Source: an uncultured Opitutales bacterium (GTDB lineage Bacteria > Verrucomicrobiota > Verrucomicrobiia > Opitutales > Intestinicryptomonadaceae). Taken from it: a stretch of 48,272 nt of DNA. This document shows, piece after piece, positions 33,940 to 42,013 of this stretch. The notes beneath the pieces are model-generated. The model worked only from the letters and a program-made list of their open reading frames with translations. It had not been told where the DNA came from and ran no database searches. The translations under genes and the position numbers were made by a program. Position 1 is the first letter of the stretch; the number at the start of each line of letters is the position of its first letter. The stretch covers positions 1 to 48,272 of the forward strand of contig CALXLX010000019.1 of assembly GCA_944389315.1 (NCBI GenBank). Direction: 5' to 3'.

Positions 33940-34815
33940 TCAGTCCCAATAATCGTAAAAGTTAAACCACTGATATTTGTTTTGAGCCAGGAGTTTTTCA
34001 AGACATTTCATAACTTCGGCGGTCTTTTCAGCGGCGAAGTTTTCGCCTCGGGGTTCGTCTTTCTTTACGATAAGAAGCGGTACTATCTTGTAATGGAAAA
34101 GCTTTTCCCTTACGCATGCGCAGTAGATCATGTCGCACCGGGCGACCTCCGAAAGCTTAAATGCGCTTGCCGGAAGCTGAACCTCGCCGCCGAGAAATCT
34201 GGTTTTGACCTTTGGCTCCCCTATATCGCGGTCGAACTGCATCGCCAGTATGTCGCCGTTCTTAAGAGCCTTGTACGACTCTATCAGCGCCCCGAAGGAC
34301 GAAGCGTCTATGCTCTCTATATCCTGCTTTGCAAAAGACTCCAGCACGCGCCTTATTTGCTCGTCCTCGGTCTGAATCCCTAGTATCTTTATCTTGCGGC
34401 AAAAGGCCTTTAGGGATTCCATCGCAATTTCCCTGCAGCCTACATGCGGTGTTAGGACTATCGCCCCGCTCCCGCCCGAGAGGGATTTTCCCAGCATGTC
34501 CTCGCATAGGTTTTCGCATTTTATCCTTTTGTTTCCGGCAAGATAGGCGCCTTTGTCTATGAGGGTTATGCCGAGCGCCAGATTGTGTCTGAAGACATGG
34601 TAGGGCATAAAATGCCGCCCTTTGCCGAGTATCCTTTTCAGATAGTTTCCACTCGCCCTATAGGGAGTTCTCTTAAACGCTGTAAAATACAGCGCCACAA
34701 ACAGCAGCAATACATACGCCGCGCAGGGGCCGAAGTGCTTTAGGAGAAATACGAAGCACAAGTTTCCCCACTTGCCTCCGTAGGATTTCCCCCTCCATTT
34801 CTTATTCTCCTCCAC
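33940..34815 (-). CDS. LpxL/HtrB-type acyltransferase
   Basis: 291 residues with one hydrophobic N-terminal segment (about 30-47), expected at the inner membrane. The family's H-x4-E motif is H124-V-G-C-R-E129 in LTPHVGCREIA. Later features typical of lysophospholipid/lipid A acyltransferases are ILAMQFDRDIGE and FLGGEVQLPASAFKLSEV, with a C-terminal QWFNFYDYWD (compare YQWxHRRF). In this cluster it probably transfers an acyl chain, perhaps the polyene itself, onto the lipid or sugar anchor. It overlaps the MMPL gene by 14 bases. Confidence 0.85.
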   Translation of the reverse strand: MEENKKWRGKSYGGKWGNLCFVFLLKHFGPCAAYVLLLFVALYFTAFKRTPYRASGNYLKRILGKGRHFMPYHVFRHNLALGITLIDKGAYLAGNKRIKCENLCEDMLGKSLSGGSGAIVLTPHVGCREIAMESLKAFCRKIKILGIQTEDEQIRRVLESFAKQDIESIDASSFGALIESYKALKNGDILAMQFDRDIGEPKVKTRFLGGEVQLPASAFKLSEVARCDMIYCACVREKLFHYKIVPLLIVKKDEPRGENFAAEKTAEVMKCLEKLLAQNKYQWFNFYDYWD

Positions 34816-37198
34816 GGCGTCCTTTCTTTACGAGCATATCGAAAAGTGCTGGCACAAGGCATATGCTCGCCAAAAACGTTAAAAATATGGACAGCGCCGA
34901 TGTCAGCCCTATGCCCTTTAACACCGGGTGGTCGGCAACCGCGAGCGCACCGAAAGCCGCGGTTGTCGTGAAGGCGGAGAGTGCCACCGCCCTCAATCCG
35001 GATTTCTCCCTGCCCAATTTAGCAAACGACAGGAATACCGCGTAGTCCTGTGCTATGCATATCGCAAATATTATAAAGATTGCGTTTATGAGGGTTATTG
35101 GCTCTCCGAGCATGGACAATATAGCAAGAGACACCCCTATGCCCGAGGCTACCGGCACAAGCACGCATAGCAGAAGCCCCAAGCTTCTTAGCGTCAAGAC
35201 CAGATGAAGGACAACCGCCGCAAGCGCCGCGGACGAGAAAAATGCAAGCCAGCGCTTGGCCAGGCCCGCCATGTGGTTTCCGAGAAATTCCGTATCCACA
35301 AGCGACGCATCGGGAAAATCCTTCTCCAACAATCTATAAAAAGCCTGCTTGTCTGCGTTCTTGCGGAATGTCACATTCGTAGACAAGGCGTAAAAACCTT
35401 GCTCTTTTGCAACCCTCCCGCCAAAAAGCAGAGGATTTAGTAGGAAATCCTCGAGGGATGGCGTATTTGAAAGAATATCCATCTGCTCGTCTATTACCGA
35501 TGGCTTTATTCCCATCCTGCGGGCCTCTTCCGCGAAGCGGTCTTTAAGGGGGCGAATATTCTCCGAAATATAAGCGGCCCATTGCTGGCGCCTTTTTTCA
35601 AGCATGTCGTAGCTTTCCAGGTTCTTGAACGGAGAATCCGCCTCTGCGGTGAAATTCCCAGCCTGAAGGAAGGCCAACAGCGTTTTGTTTCGGTCCATCA
35701 GTTCTCTTAAAGAGGAAGCCCTTAGTATTATGTAGCTTGAATTTACCGTATCGCTCCAGTTCTTTCTTATCACTTGCGCGCTGCTTTGCGTCTGGCCGTC
35801 CACGCCGCTGAAAGACGACAGGCTCCCTTCAAAACGCAGATCTTTCAGGAAGGGAAGGACTATTATTGCCATGCAGGCAAATGCGCAGGCGCATGCCTTG
35901 CCGCGCCTGTTTGAAAGCCTCCAAATGGTTTCTGAAACTGGATAAAAAGGGCAGTAGCGCGCCTGCCCTAAACTTGTGCGCGATATCAATGCCGGCAGCA
36001 TGGTAAGGCTCGCCGCCGCGGAGAAAAACACCCCCGCTGCGCCGAATATCCCCAGCTGACCGAAACTCCGCCCCCCCATAAACGGGATTATCGCAAAGGC
36101 TATTATTGTGGTTGAGGCGGCTATCAGTATGGGTTTGAGGATATTTTGGGTTTTATCCAATATTCCGCGCGCGCCTTCGTCGCCGTCTGCAGCGTAGAGA
36201 ATGTGTATGGCATAGTCTATGGATATTCCTATGGCTATGCTCGCAAAGGCTATGGAAATCGACGATATTTCCTCGGAAACCAGCCTGAGAAACACAAATG
36301 CCATGCATACTCCAAGCAGGGACGGAAACAGCGCATAAAGCGCGAATATCCTGTGCCTGAAGGCGCTGAAACATAAAGCTATTATCAAAACGGCGGAAAT
36401 GAACATAGCCTCAGAAGATCCCTCTTTGGCCGATTTCGCATTGTCTGCGCTTATGCGGTGACCACCGTAAATGTCTATATTAATGCCGGGAAAATCTTTT
36501 TCGGCGGAGAGCTCTATCGCCAGGAGCTTCTCCATTAAAGCGGAGCTTTTCGCGGAGTCTGCTGGGTCGAAGTCTGCGGAGAATACAAGCAGCAGATTCT
36601 TGAAGTCTGGCGTGCATATGCGCCCGTTTCTCAATACTGCGCCCCGCGGCTTTGGCAGGAGGCGTTCTAGCGAAACTTTCGCCGTATCGAAAAGCCCGAG
36701 GGGGTCTTTTTGCAGGAGGGTTTTATAGTAGACCCCGTCGAGTCCCGAAAGCCCGCGCTTTAATTCCGCAAGGCGCCTGCGCATAGATTCCGCAGACGCC
36801 TTATCCTCAAAGGAGTCCCTGTCAAAAAAATACGGATATACGCTTATGGCCTTTGAAAGCAAATCTTCCTTAGATGCGGCGTCTGCAGGGTAGGGCTTTA
36901 TGCCTTCTATCTTTAATATTTTATCAGATATTTCTTCGGCTGCGGATTCCGATGCTGCTTTGCCGCATTCGGAGGAGATATTTACAAAAATTAGCCGGTT
37001 CTGGCCGAATATGTCCGCATATTCGTAAGTTTGCGTGATAACCCTGTCCCTTTCGGGGAGTATGTCCAGTATGTTTTCGTTGAAATCGGCCGATGAGAGC
37101 GCCCATATGCCTCCCGCAGTCATGCAAACTGCCAATAGCGCGTTTACAAGCGGATTTCGGCGCAAAAATTCCTGCACTTTTATTAAAAAATTTCTCAC
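34802..37198 (-). CDS. MMPL/RND-family exporter
   Basis: 798 residues. The layout is that of RND-type lipid exporters: one N-terminal membrane helix (about 17-35), a periplasmic domain, five helices (about 262-420, with IGISIDYAIHILYA), a sixth near 440-455, a second periplasmic domain, and five C-terminal helices (about 655-790, with IFAICIAQDYAVFLSFAKLGREKSG). The repeated D-Y motif in helix 4 of each half is typical of proton-driven MMPL members. Aryl polyene clusters always include such an exporter, which would move the lipid-linked product across the inner membrane. Starts 4 bases inside the end of the GT2 gene. Confidence 0.92.
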   Translation of the reverse strand: MRNFLIKVQEFLRRNPLVNALLAVCMTAGGIWALSSADFNENILDILPERDRVITQTYEYADIFGQNRLIFVNISSECGKAASESAAEEISDKILKIEGIKPYPADAASKEDLLSKAISVYPYFFDRDSFEDKASAESMRRRLAELKRGLSGLDGVYYKTLLQKDPLGLFDTAKVSLERLLPKPRGAVLRNGRICTPDFKNLLLVFSADFDPADSAKSSALMEKLLAIELSAEKDFPGINIDIYGGHRISADNAKSAKEGSSEAMFISAVLIIALCFSAFRHRIFALYALFPSLLGVCMAFVFLRLVSEEISSISIAFASIAIGISIDYAIHILYAADGDEGARGILDKTQNILKPILIAASTTIIAFAIIPFMGGRSFGQLGIFGAAGVFFSAAASLTMLPALISRTSLGQARYCPFYPVSETIWRLSNRRGKACACAFACMAIIVLPFLKDLRFEGSLSSFSGVDGQTQSSAQVIRKNWSDTVNSSYIILRASSLRELMDRNKTLLAFLQAGNFTAEADSPFKNLESYDMLEKRRQQWAAYISENIRPLKDRFAEEARRMGIKPSVIDEQMDILSNTPSLEDFLLNPLLFGGRVAKEQGFYALSTNVTFRKNADKQAFYRLLEKDFPDASLVDTEFLGNHMAGLAKRWLAFFSSAALAAVVLHLVLTLRSLGLLLCVLVPVASGIGVSLAILSMLGEPITLINAIFIIFAICIAQDYAVFLSFAKLGREKSGLRAVALSAFTTTAAFGALAVADHPVLKGIGLTSALSIFLTFLASICLVPALFDMLVKKGRRGGE

Positions 37199-37893
37199 TT
37201 TTTGGCCAATCTTTTTAGCAGCGCGCGCGGCAGCAGTTTAGAGGCGAAAAACAGCTTCGTGTTTAACAGCGTGAAGCGTAGGGTGTCCCAGAAGGGCTTG
37301 TAATGGGAGGACGACAGGCTTTCCTTCGTGTATATTGTCGGTATTTCAACCTGTTCTATGCGCCCTCCCAGCCACGAGAACTTTACCAGGATTTCCAGCT
37401 CGTAAGTATAGCCCTTCCTTTGCGCCGCTATGCCTTTGATGAGTTTGAGAGGATAGCACCTGTAGCCGCATTGGGTGTCTTCAATGTCCACGCCGGTCTC
37501 GCTCTTGAACCAGAAATTAGAGAATTTGTTCATGAAGCGGCGCCCGCCGGATATCATGGGAGAGTTGAAATCTCTTACGCCGGTTATGATTGCATCGGGG
37601 AACTTTTCGGCAGCGTCGAGAAATCGCGGAATGAAGGTTGGGTCGTGCTGCCCGTCGGCGTCCATGGTTATGGCATGGTCGAAGCCTTCGGCCTCGGCTT
37701 CGCAAAAACCCCTTGCCAAGGCGGCGGCCTTGCCAGAGTTCCTCTCCAGCCTTACAAGCCTGCAGCCCCCCGCGCGTACGGGTGGGACGGACCCGTCGTC
37801 TATGACAAAGACCCGCAGCCCCGCCGCGGAATCTATGAGTTCCTGCAGGCGTTCCGTGTGGTTGTAGCAGGGTATGATCAGGCAGGTCGTCAT
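37195..37893 (-). CDS. family 2 glycosyltransferase
   Basis: 232 residues. GT-A fold with LIIPCYNHTERLQELIDS at the start, VFVIDDGS, and the DxD metal site in ITMDADGQHD (about residue 98), then TQCGYRCYP and a basic amphipathic C-terminus. Dolichol-phosphate-mannose-synthase-like GT2 enzymes are standard in aryl polyene clusters and probably attach a sugar to the anchor lipid. First gene of the minus-strand operon that runs to 27996. A promoter-like pair sits so close upstream that its transcript would be nearly leaderless. Confidence 0.9.
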   Translation of the reverse strand: MTTCLIIPCYNHTERLQELIDSAAGLRVFVIDDGSVPPVRAGGCRLVRLERNSGKAAALARGFCEAEAEGFDHAITMDADGQHDPTFIPRFLDAAEKFPDAIITGVRDFNSPMISGGRRFMNKFSNFWFKSETGVDIEDTQCGYRCYPLKLIKGIAAQRKGYTYELEILVKFSWLGGRIEQVEIPTIYTKESLSSSHYKPFWDTLRFTLLNTKLFFASKLLPRALLKRLAKK

Positions 37894-37901
37894 TTTGGGT
37901 C

Positions 37902-37930
37902 TTAATAGTCTTGAAATTCCTGGGGCGCAA
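37902..37930 (-). promoter_or_regulatory. candidate promoter of the GT2-MMPL-KS operon
   Basis: On the minus strand TTGCGC (37930-37925) and TATTAA (37907-37902) are 17 bases apart. Only 8 bases separate the -10 from the GT2 start codon, so the mRNA would be almost leaderless, in keeping with the lack of a ribosome site. The plus-strand string TCTTAATAGTCTTGA here matches TCTTAATAGTTTTAA of the other divergent region (near 26869-26883) at 13 of 15 positions. Confidence 0.5.
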
Positions 37931-37973
37931 TGTAGAGTCTCGTGATTTTAAAAACAACCATAATTTTGATTTT

Positions 37974-38270
37974 ATGCTACCCGACGCGGAAAATATCGCA
38001 AAGCGCAAGTTTGTAACGGACAAAATTAAAGAGATGCTTGTCCGCAATATAGACTCTGTCAGGTATCTTCCGGAGGATCTGCACGACGACGTCGCTCTCG
38101 TGGGGTCCGGATTGGGCTTGGATTCTCTGGATATTTTGGAAGTAGCCATGTTTGTAGAGGGGGAGTTCGGCGTTAAGCTTTCGGAGTCCAATCTGGCGGC
38201 TTTGCGCTCCATAAATACCCTTGCCGATTTCATAATGCAGGAGTCTTCGAAAGGAGCGGCAAATGCATAG
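37974..38270 (+). CDS. acyl carrier protein (third of three)
   Basis: 98 residues from the ATG at 37974; the frame is open back to 37911 without a better start. The phosphopantetheine site is G-L-G-L-D-S51-L-D-I, followed by EVAMFVEGEFGVKL. It is longer at both ends than the other two ACPs. It lies on the plus strand and overlaps the GcvT-like gene by 8 bases, so the two are co-translated. That suggests the carrier presents the substrate of the GcvT-like protein. Confidence 0.9.
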   Translation: MLPDAENIAKRKFVTDKIKEMLVRNIDSVRYLPEDLHDDVALVGSGLGLDSLDILEVAMFVEGEFGVKLSESNLAALRSINTLADFIMQESSKGAANA

Positions 38271-39351
38271 TCTTTTTTTGGAAAAAAAGTGGGAGGCGTT
38301 GAACGCGAAGTTCTCGCAAATCGGCGGGCATCAGTGTGTGGAGAGCGTCTCAGACCCCGCTGAGGAAAGCCGCCTGCTGCGCTCTTGCGTATGTTTGTCG
38401 GACCTGTCGTTCGCAAAAAAGTATGTTTTCGAGGAGTCCGCCGGAATGGATTTCCTGGATACCGTGCTTGCGGGGAACATTCTGAAATTGCGCTACGGGC
38501 GCATAGCCGACACCTTTCTTGCCGACGGTGGCGGATCGTTTGCTGCAGAGTGCTTTGTTGCGGATATAGACGACAAACTCATCCTTCTTGCCGAAAACGC
38601 CTGCCGCGGGGATTTCCTCTCTGATGTCTTTTCCGCGGGGAATTGCAGGGATGTTTCCGGGGAATATGTCTTGCTCTGCGCCGACGGGCCGCATGCGCGC
38701 AAGGTCGCCATTGATGTCTTCGGCCCCGATGTCTTGAATCTGCCGTACCTTTCTGCGGAAAGGTACGATTTTGACGGAAGGGAAGCCTACCTTTTCAGGA
38801 ACGGAAAGACAGGGGAGTTCGGTTACCAATTTATGGTTCCAAACGAGACCGCGGAGAGCTTCTTCGACAAGATCTCCGCGTCCGTCCTTGCCTGCGGCGG
38901 CGGATTCTGCGGTACAAAAACGCAGTTTCTGTCGAGGCTGGAGGGCGGGTTCTTCAACGCCTACGAGGAAGGCGTGCGCGTTAAAAGCCCTATAACGCTC
39001 GGCCTCCAATGGCAGATAGATTTTTCAAAGGACTCTTTCTCGGGTTCAGCGGAGATTTTTAAAGACAGAATAAACGCAGATTTGCCCAGGCTGATATGCC
39101 TAAAGTCTCCCGCGGATTCTCCGGCTTTTGCCATCGGGGAGAAAATTTTTGCCGGGAAGAGCCGGGTCGGAGAGGTTGTATCGTGCGCATATTCGCACGC
39201 TCTCGGAGCGCATCTTGCGCTTGCGCTTTTCGATAGGGGATATGCCCACAGCGGCTTTGAGTTTTCAAGGCAAGACGGAGGAATATGCCATTCCGTATCG
39301 CGCCCGGCAGTCCTTGCCGAAAGCCTCTATGCGACTTCAGATTCCGAATAA
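38263..39351 (+). CDS. GcvT-like folate-dependent protein (aminomethyltransferase superfamily)
   Basis: 362 residues, glycine-cleavage T-protein length. The N-terminal domain shows the family pattern CVCLSDLSFAKKYVFEESAG...FLDTVLAGNI (compare DLSH...FLQ..L..D). The C-terminal half has EEGVRVKSPITLGLQWQIDFSKDSFSG, matching the GcvT PxxAGLGWxVdxxKxxFxG segment, and a final barrel domain. The usual GGxxDD catalytic motif is not clean: the matching stretch reads GGGSFAAECF. It is not the YgfZ branch (no KGCYxGQE). No GcvH or GcvP is present, and the gene is coupled to an ACP. A one-carbon transfer, or its loss, on an ACP-bound intermediate is an inference. Confidence 0.8.
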   Translation: MHSLFLEKKWEALNAKFSQIGGHQCVESVSDPAEESRLLRSCVCLSDLSFAKKYVFEESAGMDFLDTVLAGNILKLRYGRIADTFLADGGGSFAAECFVADIDDKLILLAENACRGDFLSDVFSAGNCRDVSGEYVLLCADGPHARKVAIDVFGPDVLNLPYLSAERYDFDGREAYLFRNGKTGEFGYQFMVPNETAESFFDKISASVLACGGGFCGTKTQFLSRLEGGFFNAYEEGVRVKSPITLGLQWQIDFSKDSFSGSAEIFKDRINADLPRLICLKSPADSPAFAIGEKIFAGKSRVGEVVSCAYSHALGAHLALALFDRGYAHSGFEFSRQDGGICHSVSRPAVLAESLYATSDSE

Positions 39352-39456
39352 ATCTGAGGCGGCCTATGGAACACTTCGGCTGGGCCGTATTTGCAGACGG
39401 CACAGCAAAAGTTCTGAAAATCTTTTGGCGCAGTTTCCCGTCAAAAATGGGCGGCG

Positions 39457-40161
39457 TCATTTTCTCATCTTTTGCCAAAACAGCCTTGCGTGGTGTTCAA
39501 ATTCTGCGTCGTCCTTTGATATGCGGGCGGAAATAGCCTCTTTTGTGGAGCCGTATACCCGGCCGTAGGCGGCAAGCTCTTTTGCCGCCTTTGCGAGGGC
39601 ATCCTTAATTGCCCCTATCTTTTGCGGATTGAGAGTGGGATATTTAAGGTACATAGATTCCATTCTCAGAACGCTTCCCGCAAAGTTAAGCCCGAGGGAT
39701 TTTGAAACGGCTTCGTACATCTGCTCTATGTTCGCGCAAAGAGCAGCGTCTATTCCTGCGGCTACGCTTACGGCAAAGAGAGATTTTTGAGGTTTTGGGG
39801 AAACCTGAGTGTCCGCTTTGCCGCATCGCATAAAACGCTCTCCGCCTACAAGTGGAAAGCATCTTTCAAAGAACTCGCGCATGCGTGAGCTTACAGAGTA
39901 AAAATAAACGGGGCTTACGCAAATTACGGCGTCGGCAAGGGTGAATATCCTTAGGATTTCGCGCATGTCGTCCTTGTGCACGCATCTTGAGTTTGGTATG
40001 CAGGAATAGCACCCCAGGCAGGGTTTGATGTCGGACTTGCACAAGTTTACGCAGTCGGCATGGAATCCGCCTTCGTTAAGCCCTGCCAAGAGAGCCTCGG
40101 CGACTATCTGAGTCATTCCGCCAGGGCGCGGGTTGGAAAGCAGCATAAGCACCCGTTTCAT
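39457..40161 (-). CDS. iron-sulfur flavoprotein (Isf-like, NADPH-dependent FMN reductase fold)
   Basis: 234 residues. A flavodoxin-like FMN domain starts with MKRVLMLLSNPRPGGMTQIVAEALL. A compact cysteine cluster, C48-x2-C51-x2-C54-x5-C60, fits the 4Fe-4S pattern of archaeal and bacterial Isf proteins, and ICVSPVYFYSVSSRMREFFER is the typical flavin loop. It would move electrons or reduce a small molecule in the cytoplasm. First base overlaps the dehydratase stop (4 bases), so it is co-transcribed with fatty-acid-type enzymes. Such a protein is not a standard part of aryl polyene clusters as I know them. Confidence 0.87.
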   Translation of the reverse strand: MKRVLMLLSNPRPGGMTQIVAEALLAGLNEGGFHADCVNLCKSDIKPCLGCYSCIPNSRCVHKDDMREILRIFTLADAVICVSPVYFYSVSSRMREFFERCFPLVGGERFMRCGKADTQVSPKPQKSLFAVSVAAGIDAALCANIEQMYEAVSKSLGLNFAGSVLRMESMYLKYPTLNPQKIGAIKDALAKAAKELAAYGRVYGSTKEAISARISKDDAEFEHHARLFWQKMRK

Positions 40162-40604
40162 GCCCGGGCGCCCTCCTCCTGGGCCTTGGCGAGCACTATT
40201 GTTCCCGAGGCTATGCGCTCCCTCGCAGACAAGGCTTCGGCCTCGAATTGATATAGGCCGCCAAATTCCTTGACCAGCCTAGAATTTAATTCCAGCACGG
40301 AGCCAGGTTTTAGCGGCTTTAGGAACTTTATGTTGCTTGATGCAAGATAGAATATGCTGCCCGCCGTTACGCCATTTTTTGATAGGGCCAGAAGAAGTCC
40401 GGAAGTCTGCGCGAGGGCCTCCAATGTTAAAACTCCGGGCATTATTGGCTTTTTCGGGAAATGCCCCTTGAAGAAGGGCAGATCGCACGCAATGTCGAGC
40501 TGGGCGCATATGCTTTTGCCTTCCTGCACGTTTACTATTCTGTCTACGAACAGGAAGGGCTCCCTGTGGGGTATGAGGCTTTTTATGAATTGTCTATCCA
40601 TCAT
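40158..40604 (-). CDS. 3-hydroxyacyl-ACP dehydratase, FabZ type
   Basis: 148-residue hot-dog-fold enzyme. IPHREPFLFVDRI at the start, then the active site FFKGH48FPKKPIMPGVLTLE62ALAQ with the FabZ His/Glu pair. It should dehydrate the beta-hydroxyacyl-ACP in each cycle, leaving the double bonds that build up the conjugated polyene. It overlaps the PlsC-like gene upstream by 11 bases and the flavoprotein downstream by 4. It is the only dehydratase visible, whereas aryl polyene clusters often have two. Confidence 0.93.
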   Translation of the reverse strand: MMDRQFIKSLIPHREPFLFVDRIVNVQEGKSICAQLDIACDLPFFKGHFPKKPIMPGVLTLEALAQTSGLLLALSKNGVTAGSIFYLASSNIKFLKPLKPGSVLELNSRLVKEFGGLYQFEAEALSARERIASGTIVLAKAQEEGARA

Positions 40605-41388
40605 TTCTATTGCTGCGCAGTTTGTTGAGGGTTTTAAATATTGCGCGTTCGCAGCTTATGAGCATGTCGTCCGCGGAGAGCCCTTCCGGCGATACCGGAT
40701 TTAGAAATTCAACCTCAAAATGCGTATTTCCCCGCGGAACTGACGGTTTTATGCCCTTTGCCATAAACGGCTTATCCGAGTGTATCGCAACCGGCCTTAT
40801 CTTTGCGCCGAATTTTTTTGCCAATCTGAAAGCCAGGGAATTGAAAGGCAACATCCGCTCCGTCGGGCTGCGCGAACCTTCGGGAAATATCAAGATATTC
40901 CTTCCTCCTGCGAGCATGCGTTCCCCCCAGCGGGTCGCGTTTTGGAGGGATTCGCGGGAATCCTTCTCTATGCAGGAAAAATCCAGAAATTCCGACAGAT
41001 ATGCCCCCGCAATGCCCTTCGCGTATTTTCTCTTGAGCAAGACAGCCAGATTTGGCACGCATGCCATGATTATGAACGGGTCCAGCATGCTCCTGTGGTT
41101 GGCCACATATATCTGCGGGGTTTTGCATATTTTTATGGGAGAGAGAATTTGCGTTCTGACAGAACAGATGCCGAAAATAGGCAGGCAAGCTTTTATGTAA
41201 AAAGAAATGCCTAATCTTAGGATTTTTACCAGCAGGATATTTCTGGATTTTTTCACCGGCCCCCTGAATGGGTATGTAAACAGCGTAAAAAGTATAAAAA
41301 GCGCCGCTAAAAGCCCCCCCGTAATGTATGCCGCTGCAATGCCCGCAACATGCGCGGCCCGTGCAAATGTTTTATTAAAGTCTTCCAC
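40594..41388 (-). CDS. 1-acylglycerol-3-phosphate acyltransferase, PlsC family
   Basis: 264 residues from a GTG at 41388. Membrane segment at about 13-38. Family motifs: NH98RSMLD103 (H-x4-D catalytic pair), an FSCIEKDSRES block, and IFPE170GSRS for phosphate binding. It may acylate the lipid anchor to which the polyene is joined, or serve general phospholipid synthesis; the operon position favours the former. First gene of the minus-strand PlsC-dehydratase-flavoprotein unit, divergent from a lipoprotein gene. Confidence 0.92.
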   Translation of the reverse strand: MEDFNKTFARAAHVAGIAAAYITGGLLAALFILFTLFTYPFRGPVKKSRNILLVKILRLGISFYIKACLPIFGICSVRTQILSPIKICKTPQIYVANHRSMLDPFIIMACVPNLAVLLKRKYAKGIAGAYLSEFLDFSCIEKDSRESLQNATRWGERMLAGGRNILIFPEGSRSPTERMLPFNSLAFRLAKKFGAKIRPVAIHSDKPFMAKGIKPSVPRGNTHFEVEFLNPVSPEGLSADDMLISCERAIFKTLNKLRSNRNDG

Positions 41389-41442
41389 AAATTAGCCTAT
41401 AAAAATCTTGCACAGCCCGTTGCCCATAGCAACAATAAAGAC
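41389..41442. promoter_or_regulatory. 54-base divergent region with short inverted repeat
   Basis: Separates the PlsC-like gene (-) from a lipoprotein gene (+). GTTGC (41419-41423) and GCAAC (41429-41433) are exact reverse complements around a 5-base centre, 9 bases before the plus-strand ATG. TATAGG on the minus strand 13-18 bases ahead of the GTG may be a -10. Functional meaning is uncertain. Confidence 0.3.
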
Positions 41443-41835
41443 ATGAAAATCTTCTTGAATATCTCGTTGGCAATATTGTGCTCGCTTCTTTTTGCGTGCA
41501 GCACCACCACAACAAAAAACAGCATAGACATGGCCGCTTCCGGAAAGACCAAATTGGTATATTCGGGGCTTACGTCGGATAACGCCGCCTTGCACAAGGC
41601 GGTTCTATCTGCTCTCCAGCTGCGCGGTTGGACTATTACCGACAGCGGCAATCCCATAAAGGCAAAGATAAGCAACCGCGGGCAAAACGCTGTCGTTTCT
41701 ATAGAGGCTTCTGGCGGGAAGCTTGAGGTAGACACCAAGGGCTCGACTATCGACGACGGCACGGCGTATGTGCCCATAAGGTATGTGGACTATCTCCATA
41801 AAACCGTGGTGAAGCAGTTGTCCTCCGCAAATTAA
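41443..41835 (+). CDS. small lipoprotein of unknown function
   Basis: 130 residues from the ATG at 41443. The signal MKIFLNISLAILCSLLFAC ends in a clear lipobox (LFAC) followed by Ser/Thr. The mature part (about 110 residues) has one helix pair and strands: KLVYSGLTSDNAALHKAVLSALQLRGWTI, AVVSIEASGGKLEVDTKG, and a final VDYLHKTVVKQLSSAN helix. It is reminiscent of small periplasmic alpha/beta domains, but I recognise no family. A 93-base upstream extension of the frame lacks a signal and is rejected. Two terminators follow. Confidence 0.85.
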   Translation: MKIFLNISLAILCSLLFACSTTTTKNSIDMAASGKTKLVYSGLTSDNAALHKAVLSALQLRGWTITDSGNPIKAKISNRGQNAVVSIEASGGKLEVDTKGSTIDDGTAYVPIRYVDYLHKTVVKQLSSAN

Positions 41836-41866
41836 GAGGATTATCCGCAAATCTTTCGTGCTTTAT

Positions 41867-41893
41867 GCGCCCCTGCCCGGGGCGCTTTTTTTT
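41867..41893 (+). terminator. intrinsic terminator after the small lipoprotein gene
   Basis: GCGCCCC (41867-41873) pairs with GGGGCGC (41879-41885) around TGCCC, followed by eight T (41886-41893). Confidence 0.9.
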
Positions 41894-41923
41894 CTCAGGA
41901 TAGATTTTTACTAAAAAGAGAGC

Positions 41924-41954
41924 AAAAAAGCGCCGTAATAGGGCGCTTTTTTTT
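41924..41954. terminator. bidirectional intrinsic terminator
   Basis: GCGCC (41930-41934) pairs with GGCGC (41942-41946) around a 7-base loop, flanked by six A (41924-41929) and eight T (41947-41954), so the arms extend to 11 pairs. It backs up the lipoprotein terminator and ends the minus-strand polysaccharide operon finishing at 42014. Confidence 0.88.
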
Positions 41955-42013
41955 GCGGCATAGGCTGCCAAGCGCGCCGTTTATCGGCGCATGAGCTTTT
42001 GTAGGGTGCTGTT

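Noticed and set aside
24769..41388. Dialkylresorcinol/flexirubin-type cluster
   Set aside because: A KAS III is present, but there is no DarA-type aromatase and no ammonia-lyase, so only the aryl-polyene assignment is supported.
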